From: Clostridiales bacterium | GTDB taxonomy: Bacteria; Bacillota; Clostridia; Oscillospirales; Oscillospiraceae | Assembly (NCBI GenBank): GCA_022785125.1 | Contig: JALFRA010000007.1 | Location: forward strand, 62,001-126,000 | Length of the DNA: 64,000 nucleotides | Direction: 5' to 3' | In this document: positions 44,787 to 53,100 of the stretch, one piece after another | Numbering within the stretch: the stretch's first letter is position 1 | Layout of the letters: each line of letters begins with the position of its first letter | Notes under the pieces: model-generated | The model's input: the letters and a program-made list of their open reading frames with translations, nothing else | Told to the model about the DNA's origin: nothing | Databases searched by the model: none | Translations under genes and position numbers: made by a program

Positions 44787-45278
44787 TTGGAATTGCTGCA
44801 ATGGCTGACGTCCACCAACCTGGGCGAAATGTTGTTTACCATGCTGGTATCCATGGTGCCCATCATAGAACTGCGGGGCGGCGTGCCCTTTGGCACCGCT
44901 CTTGGGCTGCCTCCGGGAGAGGCTCTGGTGGCCGCCATCATCGGCAATATGCTGCCCATTCCATTTATTATTGTCTATATCCGGCGGATCTTTCTGTGGA
45001 TGCGCCGTAAATCTCCAAAGCTGAACCGGCTGGTGGATAAGTTGGAGAAAAAGGCCCATCTGAAGGGGCAGAAAGTGACCAAGTATAAATACATTGGTCT
45101 GTGGCTCTTTGTGGCCATCCCGCTGCCCGGCACCGGCGCCTGGACCGGCGCTCTGGCGGCATCCTTCCTGGATATGCCGCTGCGGAAGGCCCTGCCCTCC
45201 ATCTTCCTGGGCGTGGTCACCGCCGGCCTCATCATGACCTTTGCCACCGGCATCGTGGTCTCCACCGTAGGGAACTGA
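44787..45278 (+). CDS. Small multidrug export family membrane protein
   Basis: A 163-residue membrane protein of the Sm_multidrug_ex (DUF) family. Conserved features are MLFTMLVSMVPIIELRGGVP near the N-terminus, GNMLPIPFIIVYIRRIFLWM, and the signature PLPGTGAWTGALAASFLDMP followed by a last helix. The start is taken as TTG at 44787, nine bases after GAGG, because no ATG with a site exists before the conserved region. The family name comes from weak homology, and the real substrate is not established. Confidence 0.8.
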   Translation: MELLQWLTSTNLGEMLFTMLVSMVPIIELRGGVPFGTALGLPPGEALVAAIIGNMLPIPFIIVYIRRIFLWMRRKSPKLNRLVDKLEKKAHLKGQKVTKYKYIGLWLFVAIPLPGTGAWTGALAASFLDMPLRKALPSIFLGVVTAGLIMTFATGIVVSTVGN

Positions 45279-45324
45279 GTCCCTTTTTTCGCCCCGTGCA
45301 TAGGATGGGGCGGAGGTGAAGGGT

Positions 45325-45660
45325 TTGGACGGAATTTTACAGGCCGTATTGGCCCTGCTGGCAGCCATCGGCCTTCTGACCCTGGGCTGGACGCTGTTTG
45401 GATGGCTGCTGGCTCCGGCGGAAGGGGACGGCCCGGTTTACGCCGTGGTTCCGGCGGCGGGAGAGGGCGCCCATCTGGAGCAGGACGTAAAACGGCTTCT
45501 GTGGCTGCGGGGACGACAGAAAAAGGGGTTTACCATCGTGATCGCCGACGGCGGACTGGACCCGGCGGGGAAAGCGGTGGCCGCCGCTCTGCTCACCGGC
45601 GCCACCGGGGTGGTGGTCTGTCCCGCCCAGCGGTTGAGCGAGTACATCACAGAGAAATAG
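45325..45660 (+). CDS. Hypothetical membrane-anchored protein
   Basis: A 111-residue protein I cannot assign. One N-terminal helix (GILQAVLALLAAIGLLTLGW) is followed by a short cytoplasmic alpha/beta domain (GPVYAVVPAAGEGAHLEQDV, KKGFTIVIADGGLDPAGKAV, TGATGVVVCPAQRLSEYI). The TTG at 45325 lies eight bases after GGAGG; a GTG at 45316 overlaps that site. The domain faintly recalls the start of a nucleotide-sugar or glycosyltransferase fold. It lies between the small exporter and recD2 in the same direction. Confidence 0.65.
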   Translation: MDGILQAVLALLAAIGLLTLGWTLFGWLLAPAEGDGPVYAVVPAAGEGAHLEQDVKRLLWLRGRQKKGFTIVIADGGLDPAGKAVAAALLTGATGVVVCPAQRLSEYITEK

Positions 45661-45722
45661 CATTCGACAAATCCGCCTGCGGATGGTATCATATTCTCCA
45701 GGTAACACAAGGAGGGGCAGCC

Positions 45723-47939
45723 ATGCAGGAGGAGTCACAGGATTATATGCAGGGCACCGTGTCGGCCGTGATCTACCAGAACGAGGAGAACGGCTACACG
45801 GTGCTTCGCCTTGACGTTGGGGACGGGGCTCTGGTCACGGTGGTGGGCTGTATGCCGGGGGTGGCCCCCGGCGAGGGCATCTCGGTCCAGGGCAGCTGGA
45901 CCCGCCACGCCTCCTACGGGGAGCAGTTCAAGGCGGAGACCGTGGAGCGGCGGCTCCCCGCCGGGGCCAAGGCCATCTTCGACTATCTGTCCTCAGGGGC
46001 GGTGCGGGGCATTGGCGCCGCCACCGCCCGGCGGATGATCGAGGAGTTCGGGGAGGACGCCCTCACCGTGCTGGAGGAGCACCCCGAGCAGCTCACCCGC
46101 ATCAAGGGCATTACCCGCAAGAAGGCTCTGACCATTGGGGAGCACTTCCGGCTCCAGATGGGGATGCGGCGGCTGCTGGCCTTTCTGGGGGAGCATGAGG
46201 TGCCCCTCCAGCTGGCCATGCCCCTGTACCGGCGGTACGGGGACCGGGCTCTGGAGGTCATCCGTGGCAACCCCTATCTGATGGTGGACGAGGAACTGGG
46301 GGTGGATTTCTCCACCGCCGACGCCCTGGCCCTGTCCATGGGCATGGAGGGGGACGATCCCCAGCGCATCGAGGCGGCCCTCCTGTTTGAGTTGACCTAC
46401 AATCTGGACAACGGCCACGCCTTCCTGCCCCGGCGGAAGCTGCTGATGGCCACCGGTCAGCTCATCGGCGTGGAGGGGGAGAGCCTGGAGGATGCCCTGG
46501 AGACCCTGCTGGAGCGGGGCGAGGTGATTCAGGAGCCGGTGGCAGGGGAGGAGGCCGTCTACCTCCAGGCCCTGTGCGAGGCCGAGCAGTATGTGGCCTG
46601 GCGGCTCACCGAGATGTCCCGGGGCGAGCTGGTGGCTCCCCACGGTCTGGATGAACTCATTGACCGTATTCAGGACGACCAGGGCATCGTTTACGCCCCC
46701 CAGCAGCGGGAGGCGGTGGCTCTGGCGGCCACCAGTCAGGTGATGCTCCTCACGGGCGGCCCTGGTACCGGCAAGACCACCTCTCTGCGGGGTGTGCTGG
46801 CCCTCTTTGACCAGCTGGGGCTGGAGACCGCCCTGGCCGCCCCCACCGGACGGGCGGCCAAGCGGCTGGGAGAGCTGTGCGGGGCGGAGGGATACACCAT
46901 CCACCGCCTGCTGGAGACCCAGTACGACCCCCGCTCCGGCAAGCTGATCTTTGCCCACGACGAGAGCGATCCCCTGAAGGCGGACGCCGTCATCGTGGAC
47001 GAGACTTCCATGGTGGACATTGTGCTGATGCAGGGGCTGCTGGCCGCCCTGCGGGACGACTGCCGCCTGATCCTGGTGGGGGACCCGGACCAGCTGCCCA
47101 GCGTGGGTCCCGGCAATCTGTTCTCCGATCTCATTCGCAGCGGGGCTATCCCCATGGTGCGGCTCACCGAGATTTTCCGGCAGGCCGCCGAGAGCGCCAT
47201 CGTCCGCAACGCCCACGGGGTCAACCGGGGCGAACTGCCCGACCTGAAGGACCGGGAGCACGACTTCTTCTTCCTGCGGCGGAAGGACCCGGCCCGGGCC
47301 GCCGAGACCATCGTGGAGCTGATCCAGACCCGGCTGCCCAACAATATGGGCATTCCCGCCGATCAGATCCAGGTGCTCTCTCCCACCCGCAAGCGGGTCA
47401 CCGGCACCGCCTCCCTCAATAGGGCCATTCAGGAGGCGGTCAATCCCGCCCAGCCGGACAAGCCGGAGAAGCGGTTCGGGGAGTATGTGTTCCGACAGGG
47501 TGACCGGGTCATGCAGGTACGCAACAACTATGATGTGCTTTGGCATGATGGAGCCGACAGCGGCATGGGCATTTTTAACGGAGATATCGGTACTGTGACC
47601 CGGGTGGACAACCGGGAAGGCACCCTCACCGTGGATTTTGAGGGCAGGGTAGTGGAGTACACCCAGGATATGCTGGTGGAGCTGGAGCCCGCCTATGCCA
47701 TTACCGTACACAAGGCCCAGGGCAGCGAGTACCGGGCGGTGATCCTGGCGGTGAGCGAGGGTGCCCCCATGCTGCTCACCCGGGGAGTGCTGTACACCGC
47801 CATCACCCGGGCCCGGGAGCTGCTGATCCTGGTGGGGGATGAGGATGTGGTGGCCACCATGACCGCCAACGACCGCCAGCAGCGGCGGTACTCCGGCCTG
47901 CGGTGGCGGCTGGTGCAGATGAAAGAGGATTCCATATGA
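45723..47939 (+). CDS. recD2: RecD2-family ATP-dependent DNA helicase
   Basis: A 738-residue 5'-3' superfamily 1B helicase of the RecD2 type, which acts without RecBC. The N-terminal OB/HhH part (GTVSAVIYQNEENGYTVLRL, GAVRGIGAATARRMIEEFG) is followed by Walker A LLTGGPGTGKTTSLRGVLAL (about 343), Walker B-like DAVIVDETSMVDIVLMQ, QLPSVGPGNLFSDLI, and C-terminal UvrD-like motifs AYAITVHKAQGSEYRAVIL and LYTAITRARELLILVGD. The ATG at 45723 follows GGAGGGG. Its TGA overlaps the next small gene. Confidence 0.96.
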   Translation: MQEESQDYMQGTVSAVIYQNEENGYTVLRLDVGDGALVTVVGCMPGVAPGEGISVQGSWTRHASYGEQFKAETVERRLPAGAKAIFDYLSSGAVRGIGAATARRMIEEFGEDALTVLEEHPEQLTRIKGITRKKALTIGEHFRLQMGMRRLLAFLGEHEVPLQLAMPLYRRYGDRALEVIRGNPYLMVDEELGVDFSTADALALSMGMEGDDPQRIEAALLFELTYNLDNGHAFLPRRKLLMATGQLIGVEGESLEDALETLLERGEVIQEPVAGEEAVYLQALCEAEQYVAWRLTEMSRGELVAPHGLDELIDRIQDDQGIVYAPQQREAVALAATSQVMLLTGGPGTGKTTSLRGVLALFDQLGLETALAAPTGRAAKRLGELCGAEGYTIHRLLETQYDPRSGKLIFAHDESDPLKADAVIVDETSMVDIVLMQGLLAALRDDCRLILVGDPDQLPSVGPGNLFSDLIRSGAIPMVRLTEIFRQAAESAIVRNAHGVNRGELPDLKDREHDFFFLRRKDPARAAETIVELIQTRLPNNMGIPADQIQVLSPTRKRVTGTASLNRAIQEAVNPAQPDKPEKRFGEYVFRQGDRVMQVRNNYDVLWHDGADSGMGIFNGDIGTVTRVDNREGTLTVDFEGRVVEYTQDMLVELEPAYAITVHKAQGSEYRAVILAVSEGAPMLLTRGVLYTAITRARELLILVGDEDVVATMTANDRQQRRYSGLRWRLVQMKEDSI

Positions 47940-48223
47940 AAGATGCTTTTATGGCGAGTCTGTTCCATAGGGGCGTTCATGGCGGTGCGCTCTATCTCCA
48001 AAGGGATAATGTGTTATACAGGACCAGTAAGAGCCTGCTGGAAGCAGAATATCGCAGCCTGGAACTGCCGTATCACAGGATCGAGTCGGTGAAAACAGGA
48101 CGGGCACTCTGTTTTCCAACGGTCACATTCTCCATGAAAAATGGTGCTTCCTACCGGTTTCTTGTATTCCATCACAAAACGTTTTTGTCCAGATATCATG
48201 TACTTGCCGGGAGAGCGCGATGA
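47936..48223 (+). CDS. Small PH/GRAM-like hypothetical protein
   Basis: A 95-residue protein starting inside the recD2 stop (ATGA). Alternating strands (GALYLQRDNVLYRTSKSL, LELPYHRIESVKTGRALCF, TVTFSMKNGASYRFLVFH) resemble a bacterial PH or GRAM-like domain. There is no membrane helix. It is more AT-rich than recD2. Its function and any link with RecD2 are unknown. A terminator follows 17 bp later. Confidence 0.65.
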   Translation: MKDAFMASLFHRGVHGGALYLQRDNVLYRTSKSLLEAEYRSLELPYHRIESVKTGRALCFPTVTFSMKNGASYRFLVFHHKTFLSRYHVLAGRAR

Positions 48224-48240
48224 CTCCGGCACACCAATAA

Positions 48241-48277
48241 AAAAGGTCCTCTTCCTGATGGGGAAGAGGACCTTTTC
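48241..48277. terminator. Bidirectional terminator
   Basis: The stem AAAAGGTCCTCTTCC (48241-48255), loop TGATG and the complementary arm to 48276, with A- and T-rich flanks. It lies between the convergent small gene and the upp repeat. Confidence 0.88.
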
Positions 48278-48287
48278 GTTTATTCTC

Positions 48288-48502
48288 TTATTTCGTGCCG
48301 AAGATGCGGTCGCCGACATCATCCCCACCCGGCTGAAGCCGTGCGGGGACCCCATATTTCACATCCTCGGGGCAAATGAATTGCCCCTGCGGCAAGGTTT
48401 TGCCTGCGGCAAAACGCTTGGACGCGCCAAAGGGCGCGATGCTGGGCGATGCCGAAGGAAGGTTTACTTCGTGCCGAAGATGCGGTCGCCGGCGTCGCCC
48501 AG
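48288..48502 (-). repeat. upp-tail duplication enclosing a hairpin array
   Basis: The last coding bases and stop of upp (48464-48496) recur, with three differences in 33, at 48288-48320, which is 176 bp further on. Between them, in coding orientation, are stems CGCGCC-cttt-GGCGCG (48438-48423), GTTTTGCC-gca-GGCAAAAC (48415-48397), GGGGCAA-ttca-TTTGCCCC (48387-48369), GGGGTCCCC (48353-48345) and CGGCTTCAGCCG (48341-48330). CTGGGCGACGCC inside upp (48502-48491) pairs with GGCATCGCCCAG (48453-48442), one mismatch, so a stem spans the stop codon. It shares order and stem sequences with the polC array. Confidence 0.88.
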
Positions 48503-49099
48503 ACCGGGCACGATGTAGCCGTGCTCGTTGAGCTTCTCATCCAGAGCGGCGCAGTAGATGTCCACGTCGGGATGATCGTGATGGACCCGCTCGATGCCCT
48601 CGGGGGCGGCGATGATGTTCATCAGCTTGATGTGCTTGACCTCGTAGTTCTTGATGAACTGGATGGCAGCGGAGGCGGAGCCGCCGGTGGCCAGCATGGG
48701 ATCCAGAATGATGACCTCGCGCTCGGCGATGTCGGTGGGCATCTTGCAGTAGTACTCCACAGGCTCCAGAGTGTCAGGGTCACGGTACAGACCGATGTGG
48801 CCCACCTTGGCGGAGGGGATCAGGGTCAGGATGCCGTCCACCATACCCAGGCCGGCCCGCAGAACGGGAACGATGGCCAGCTTCTTACCGGCGATGGTCT
48901 TGAACTTGGCGGTGGTGATGGGGGTCTTGATCTCTACCTCCTCCATGGGCAGGTCGCGGGTGGCCTCATAGCACATGAGGGTGGCGATCTCAGAGACGAC
49001 CTGACGGAAGTCCTTGACGCCGGTGGTCTCATCCCGAAGGATAGACAGCTTGTGCTGCAGGAGAGGGTGATCGAGAATGTGTACTTTTTCCATATCCAT
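48464..49099 (-). CDS. upp: Uracil phosphoribosyltransferase
   Basis: Salvages uracil with PRPP to UMP. The protein is 211 residues. The PRPP site is [20 protein letters not shown], with [18 protein letters not shown] earlier and the C-terminal uracil-binding [17 protein letters not shown]. The ATG at 49099 follows AAAGGGGA eight bases upstream; ATG two codons later is the alternative. It is four bases from tsaB. Its 3' end is enclosed in an unusual duplicated, hairpin-rich repeat. Confidence 0.97.
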   Translation of the reverse strand: MDMEKVHILDHPLLQHKLSILRDETTGVKDFRQVVSEIATLMCYEATRDLPMEEVEIKTPITTAKFKTIAGKKLAIVPVLRAGLGMVDGILTLIPSAKVGHIGLYRDPDTLEPVEYYCKMPTDIAEREVIILDPMLATGGSASAAIQFIKNYEVKHIKLMNIIAAPEGIERVHHDHPDVDIYCAALDEKLNEHGYIVPGLGDAGDRIFGTK

Positions 49100-49103
49100 G
49101 GCG

Positions 49104-49814
49104 CTATTCCCCTTTGTTTTGTTCTTTTGCCAGCCGCTCCCGTTCAGCCTGGGAGAGCCGGTGATAGTTGGGTGCCAGACCCGCCGCGGCGGTCAGCAGG
49201 CCCTGCCGGGCAAGCTCCAGACCGCACCGGGCCACGCCCCACGCGCTCTGGAATTGCAGATGGGGGGGCGCCAGGCGGACGTCCAGCCCCAGCCCTTTGA
49301 GGGTAGTATAGCATAAAACCGCGCCGTCTCCAACCAGTAATTGCGTTTTTCCGCTGATTTTTAATTCTTCCCCCAGCTCCTCCAGGGAAATGGCGCGGTC
49401 GGGGGCCAGCCGTTCCAGTGTTTCGCCGTTGCTGGCAAAGCGGGCATTGTACACCTGATTCCGCCGGGCGTCCATGACAGAACAGATCTCCAGCCCGGTG
49501 TGGGCCAGGTTCCAGGCCATGGACTCCAGGGTGGAACAGGCGGCGCAGGGCTTGTTGCCCGGCCAGGCCAGCCCCTTGGCGGCAGCCACGCCGATGCGCA
49601 GGCCGGTGAAGGAGCCGGGGCCCGCCGCTACGGCGATGACGTCCACATCCTCCAGGGTAAGGCCACACCCGGAGAGCAGGGAAGTGGTCATGGGCATCAG
49701 GGTGACCGAGTGGGTCAGGCCGTTGTTCTGATAGGACTGGGCAATGAGCGTTTCATCCTCGCACAAGGCCGCCGAGCAGGCGGTGGCGGAGGATTCCAGA
49801 GCCAGTATTTTCAT
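49104..49814 (-). CDS. tsaB: tRNA threonylcarbamoyladenosine biosynthesis protein TsaB
   Basis: An ASKHA-fold partner that with TsaD and TsaE transfers threonylcarbamoyl to A37 of tRNAs. The protein is 236 residues. Typical are the N-terminal [40 protein letters not shown] and KGLAW. It lacks the metal-binding His of TsaD, as usual. It overlaps tsaE by four bases, so the pair is coupled. Confidence 0.95.
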   Translation of the reverse strand: MKILALESSATACSAALCEDETLIAQSYQNNGLTHSVTLMPMTTSLLSGCGLTLEDVDVIAVAAGPGSFTGLRIGVAAAKGLAWPGNKPCAACSTLESMAWNLAHTGLEICSVMDARRNQVYNARFASNGETLERLAPDRAISLEELGEELKISGKTQLLVGDGAVLCYTTLKGLGLDVRLAPPHLQFQSAWGVARCGLELARQGLLTAAAGLAPNYHRLSQAERERLAKEQNKGE

Positions 49815-50239
49815 GGTTGGGGACCTCCCGTAATGGTGATGATGCGCTGGTCGTCATGACTGCCCCGGCGGATGTCCACCCGGATGGTGTCCTCCTCCAG
49901 CGCGTCGGCAATGTTTTCGCTCCACTCCACGGCGCACACGCCGCCCCGGGCCAGGTAGTCCTCCCAGCCGATGTCGAACAGCTCGTCCGCCGAGCCCAGC
50001 CGGTACATATCAAAGTGGAACAGGGGCAGACGCCCGCCCTCGTACTCGTTGACAATAGTAAAGGTAGGGCTGGTCACCCGCTCCTCCACCCCCAGGCCGC
50101 GGGCAAGGCCTCGGGTAAAGGCGGTCTTGCCCGCCCCCAGATCGCCGGTAAAGGCGATGACGCTCCCCGGATTCAGCCGAGCGGCCAGAGCAGCGCCTGC
50201 GGCTTCGGTCTCAGCAGGGGAGTTGGTTGTGATCTCCAT
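49811..50239 (-). CDS. tsaE: tRNA threonylcarbamoyladenosine biosynthesis ATPase TsaE
   Basis: A small P-loop ATPase of the t6A complex. The protein is 142 residues. Walker A is [20 protein letters not shown] near residue 35. The threonine/histidine region is [20 protein letters not shown], then [20 protein letters not shown], and the C-terminal [13 protein letters not shown] is family-typical. It heads tsaE-tsaB-upp, reading left. Confidence 0.95.
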   Translation of the reverse strand: MEITTNSPAETEAAGAALAARLNPGSVIAFTGDLGAGKTAFTRGLARGLGVEERVTSPTFTIVNEYEGGRLPLFHFDMYRLGSADELFDIGWEDYLARGGVCAVEWSENIADALEEDTIRVDIRRGSHDDQRIITITGGPQP

Positions 50240-50569
50240 ATAACACCTCGTTTGTTACAGATGAACTGCCTCGCAGAGTTTGCGCCTCTGGGCGCAAATC
50301 AAATGGAATCTGTTTTTCCTGATGACATGAGCATCAGAAAAAACACTTCTCAGCCCGTAAGTGTGGGATTTGCACGCACTCAGCGGGCAAATCCTGCGCG
50401 CAGCGGGCTGCAAACGCCTCCCCAAAGCAGTACCGCTGCTTTGGGGAGGACTTTAAATGTGAAGATTCTGACAAGATTATAACACACCTGTTTACCAAAC
50501 GCAAAAAAGATGGTAAACTAATTTGACATACGTCCGGACCCTTGGACAAACAATAAAGGAGGCGAGCCG
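50240..50569. other. Intergenic region with several perfect hairpins
   Basis: A 330-bp divergent region between tsaE and the SEDS gene, without a convincing gene. It holds stems TTTGCGCC-tctg-GGCGCAAA (50279-50298), a long imperfect stem at about 50311-50344, GATTTGC/GCAAATC (about 50368-50392) and a perfect 13-bp stem CTCCCCAAAGCAG-taccg-CTGCTTTGGGGAG (50418-50448). A further GTTTACC/GGTAAAC pair flanks 50490-50517. TTGACA at 50523-50528 is a possible -35 of the rightward gene, with a poor -10. It may encode a structured RNA or be an intergenic repeat. Confidence 0.55.
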
Positions 50570-51760
50570 GTGTCCTGGCTGAGAGATTCCATTCGTTCCT
50601 TCTGGCAGCAGGGTGACCGGCTGCTGCTGACCCTGTGCCTGCTGGCCAGCGGGTACGGTCTGGTGCTAATCTTCAGCGCCACCCGTTACCTGGGTGAGGC
50701 GGACGCCATGCGCTGCATGATCGTGCAGACGGTGGCGATTATGATGGGTGTTGTAATCTATATGCTCATGTCCTCGGTGGATATCGAGCTGTTTGTGGAC
50801 AAATCCTGGAAATGGCTGCTGCTGTTCAACCTCGTCATCAACGCCCTGGTACGCACGCCGCTGGGTGTGGAGGTCAACGGCAACCGCAGCTGGCTTCACA
50901 TCCCCGGCTTTCCTGTCAACCTGCAGCCCGCCGAGCTGGCCAAGCTGACCTTCGTGCTGCTGCTGGCCTGGCAGATGAGCCGGCTGCAGGACAAGGGTAT
51001 CAGCAGGCCCTCTTCGGTGTTCCAGATCGCGGGGCACACCCTGTTCATGTTCGGCGTGGTGGCGGTGACCTCGGGCGACTTCGGCATGGGCCTGACCTAT
51101 CTGATGATCTTTGTCATCATGGCCTGGTCCGCCGGGGTGAAGAAGCGGTGGTTCCTGCTGGCTGTGGTAGTAGGCGTGGTGGGTGTGGTGCTGATCTGGC
51201 CCCATGTCAAGGATATGTATTATATGAAGCGGTTCACTGTGGTCATCGACCACATTTTCAGCAACCCTGATACCGTCTGGGAACAGACCCAGGGCAAGGG
51301 GTGGCAGCAGACCCGCAGCATCCTGGCCATCGGCAGCGGTGGTCTCACCGGCATGGGGTATCTCCAGGGCATCCAGACCCAGAGTAAGTCCCCCACCAGT
51401 CTGCCTGCCCGGGAGACCGACGAGATCTTCGCCGTGTGCGGCGAGGAGTTTGGTATGATCGGCTGCCTGCTGCTGCTGGCCCTGCTGGCGGCCATCATTC
51501 TGCGGTGCGTGTGGGTGGCCCGCCGGGCCTGTTCTCCCCAGAGCGCCCTCATTGCCATGGGCTATGCCGGTATGCTGCTGACCCAGGTGGGGATCAACGT
51601 GGGGATGTGTCTCTATGTGTTCCCGGTGGTAGGTCTCACCCTGCCCTTTATCAGCTATGGCGGCTCCTCGGTCATCACCATGTATGCCGCCATGGGTGTG
51701 GTTTCCAGCATTAAAATGCGCTCTTTGCCCAGCTGGCTGCGGGACCGCAGCAGGCTGTAG
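50570..51760 (+). CDS. SEDS-family peptidoglycan polymerase (RodA/FtsW-like)
   Basis: A 396-residue protein with about ten membrane helices. SEDS proteins polymerise lipid II glycan strands with a class B penicillin-binding protein. Visible are the N-terminal SGYGLVLIFSATRY, FPVNLQPAELAKLTFVLLLA, the catalytic-loop-like TSLPARETDEIFAVCGEEFG and the C-terminal GLTLPFISYGGSSVITMYAA. GMGYLQGIQTQ is closer to RodA than FtsW, but I would not assign a symbol. It starts at GTG, nine bases after AAAGGAGGCG. No penicillin-binding protein gene is adjacent. Confidence 0.9.
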   Translation: MSWLRDSIRSFWQQGDRLLLTLCLLASGYGLVLIFSATRYLGEADAMRCMIVQTVAIMMGVVIYMLMSSVDIELFVDKSWKWLLLFNLVINALVRTPLGVEVNGNRSWLHIPGFPVNLQPAELAKLTFVLLLAWQMSRLQDKGISRPSSVFQIAGHTLFMFGVVAVTSGDFGMGLTYLMIFVIMAWSAGVKKRWFLLAVVVGVVGVVLIWPHVKDMYYMKRFTVVIDHIFSNPDTVWEQTQGKGWQQTRSILAIGSGGLTGMGYLQGIQTQSKSPTSLPARETDEIFAVCGEEFGMIGCLLLLALLAAIILRCVWVARRACSPQSALIAMGYAGMLLTQVGINVGMCLYVFPVVGLTLPFISYGGSSVITMYAAMGVVSSIKMRSLPSWLRDRSRL

Positions 51761-51824
51761 ATGGATAGAGCCCGCTCAATGGGGCAGGCTATGGAGGTAA
51801 ACAAGAAAGGACGGTTCGCAGCAC

Positions 51825-53096
51825 ATGAAGGTCACAAGGATCGAATTGCAGCCCGGCGTCTGGCTGACGGCGGTACAGACCAAAAAATTTAAATCCAGCG
51901 TATTGGGGGCCCAGTTCCTCACGCCTCTGACGGCGGAAAAGGCCTCTCTCAACGCGCTGATCCCCATGGTGCTCCGCCGGGGCACCGCCGCCCATCCCGA
52001 CTTGGAGGCCCTGTCCGCCGCTCTGGATGAGCTGTATGGCGGCTCCCTGGAGCCCATGGTGCGGAAGAAGGGCGAGACCCAGTGCGTGGGCTTTGTAGGC
52101 AGCTTTCTGGATGACGCCTACACCCTGAACAAGGAGCAGGTGCTGGAGCCGGCCGCCGCCCTGCTGGCAGAGCTGATTGGCGCCCCCTATACCCAGGACG
52201 GGGCCTTCAGTTCCGACTACACCGGGCAGGAGAAGGCCAACCTGGCCGACCGCATCAAGGCCCAGGTCAATGATAAGCGGCAGTACGCCCAGATCCGGGT
52301 GGTGGCCGAGATGTGCGCCGGTGAACCCTTCGGCGTGGACAAGCTGGGCAGCCTGGAGGCGGTGGAGGCCATTACTCCCCAGACTCTGTGGGCGGGTTAT
52401 CAGGTCCTGCTGAAGGAGGCTCGGGTGGAGCTCTACTACTGCGGCTCGGCGGACGCTCAGCGGGTACAGGCGGCCTTTGGGCCCCTGCTGGCGGTGCTGC
52501 CGGTGGGGGAGCGGGCCGGTCTGGTCCGCCCCGCCAAGGGAAAGGCGCCCAAGCAGGCCAGACGGGTGGAGGAGGCTCTGGACGTGACCCAGGGCAAGCT
52601 GGCCATGGGCTTCCGCACCAACTGCGACGCCTGGGACCAGAACTACCCGGCCCTCACCCTGGTCAACGCCATCTATGGCGGCACCACCACCTCCAAGCTG
52701 TTTATGAATGTCCGGGAAAAGCTGAGCCTGTGCTACTACGCCAGCTCCGGCCTGATGAAATACAAGGACGTGATGCTGGTCTCCTCCGGCGTGGAGTTTG
52801 ACAAGGTGGGGCAGGCGGAGGCCGAGATCCTCTCCCAGCTCTACAAGTGCCAGACTGGGGACTTCTCCGACGATGAGCTGGAGTGGGCCCGCCGGTCGGT
52901 GGTGAGCACCCTGCGCACCACGCTGGACACCCAGGCCCGGCTGGAGGACTATTGGCTGGGCCAATCCGCCGCCGGTCTTACCGACGGCCCCGACGACATG
53001 GCCGCCCGGGTGGAGGCCGTTACACGGGCCCAGGTGGTGGAGGCCGCTCAGGACCTGACCCTGGACACCGTATATTTCCTGAAAGGCAGGGAGTGA
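51825..53096 (+). CDS. yfmF: M16-family peptidase-like protein, YfmF type (inactive)
   Basis: A 423-residue M16-fold protein without the HxxEH zinc motif, so probably the non-catalytic partner of the next gene. It resembles B. subtilis YfmF: RIELQPGVWLTAVQTKKFKS, LSAALDELYGGSLEPMV, and the C-terminal GTTTSKLFMNVREKLSLCYY. In B. subtilis YfmF and YfmH are linked to 5-aminopentanol modification of elongation factor P. It is five bases from yfmH. No efp gene is in the window. Confidence 0.85.
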   Translation: MKVTRIELQPGVWLTAVQTKKFKSSVLGAQFLTPLTAEKASLNALIPMVLRRGTAAHPDLEALSAALDELYGGSLEPMVRKKGETQCVGFVGSFLDDAYTLNKEQVLEPAAALLAELIGAPYTQDGAFSSDYTGQEKANLADRIKAQVNDKRQYAQIRVVAEMCAGEPFGVDKLGSLEAVEAITPQTLWAGYQVLLKEARVELYYCGSADAQRVQAAFGPLLAVLPVGERAGLVRPAKGKAPKQARRVEEALDVTQGKLAMGFRTNCDAWDQNYPALTLVNAIYGGTTTSKLFMNVREKLSLCYYASSGLMKYKDVMLVSSGVEFDKVGQAEAEILSQLYKCQTGDFSDDELEWARRSVVSTLRTTLDTQARLEDYWLGQSAAGLTDGPDDMAARVEAVTRAQVVEAAQDLTLDTVYFLKGRE

Positions 53097-53100
53097 TTCT

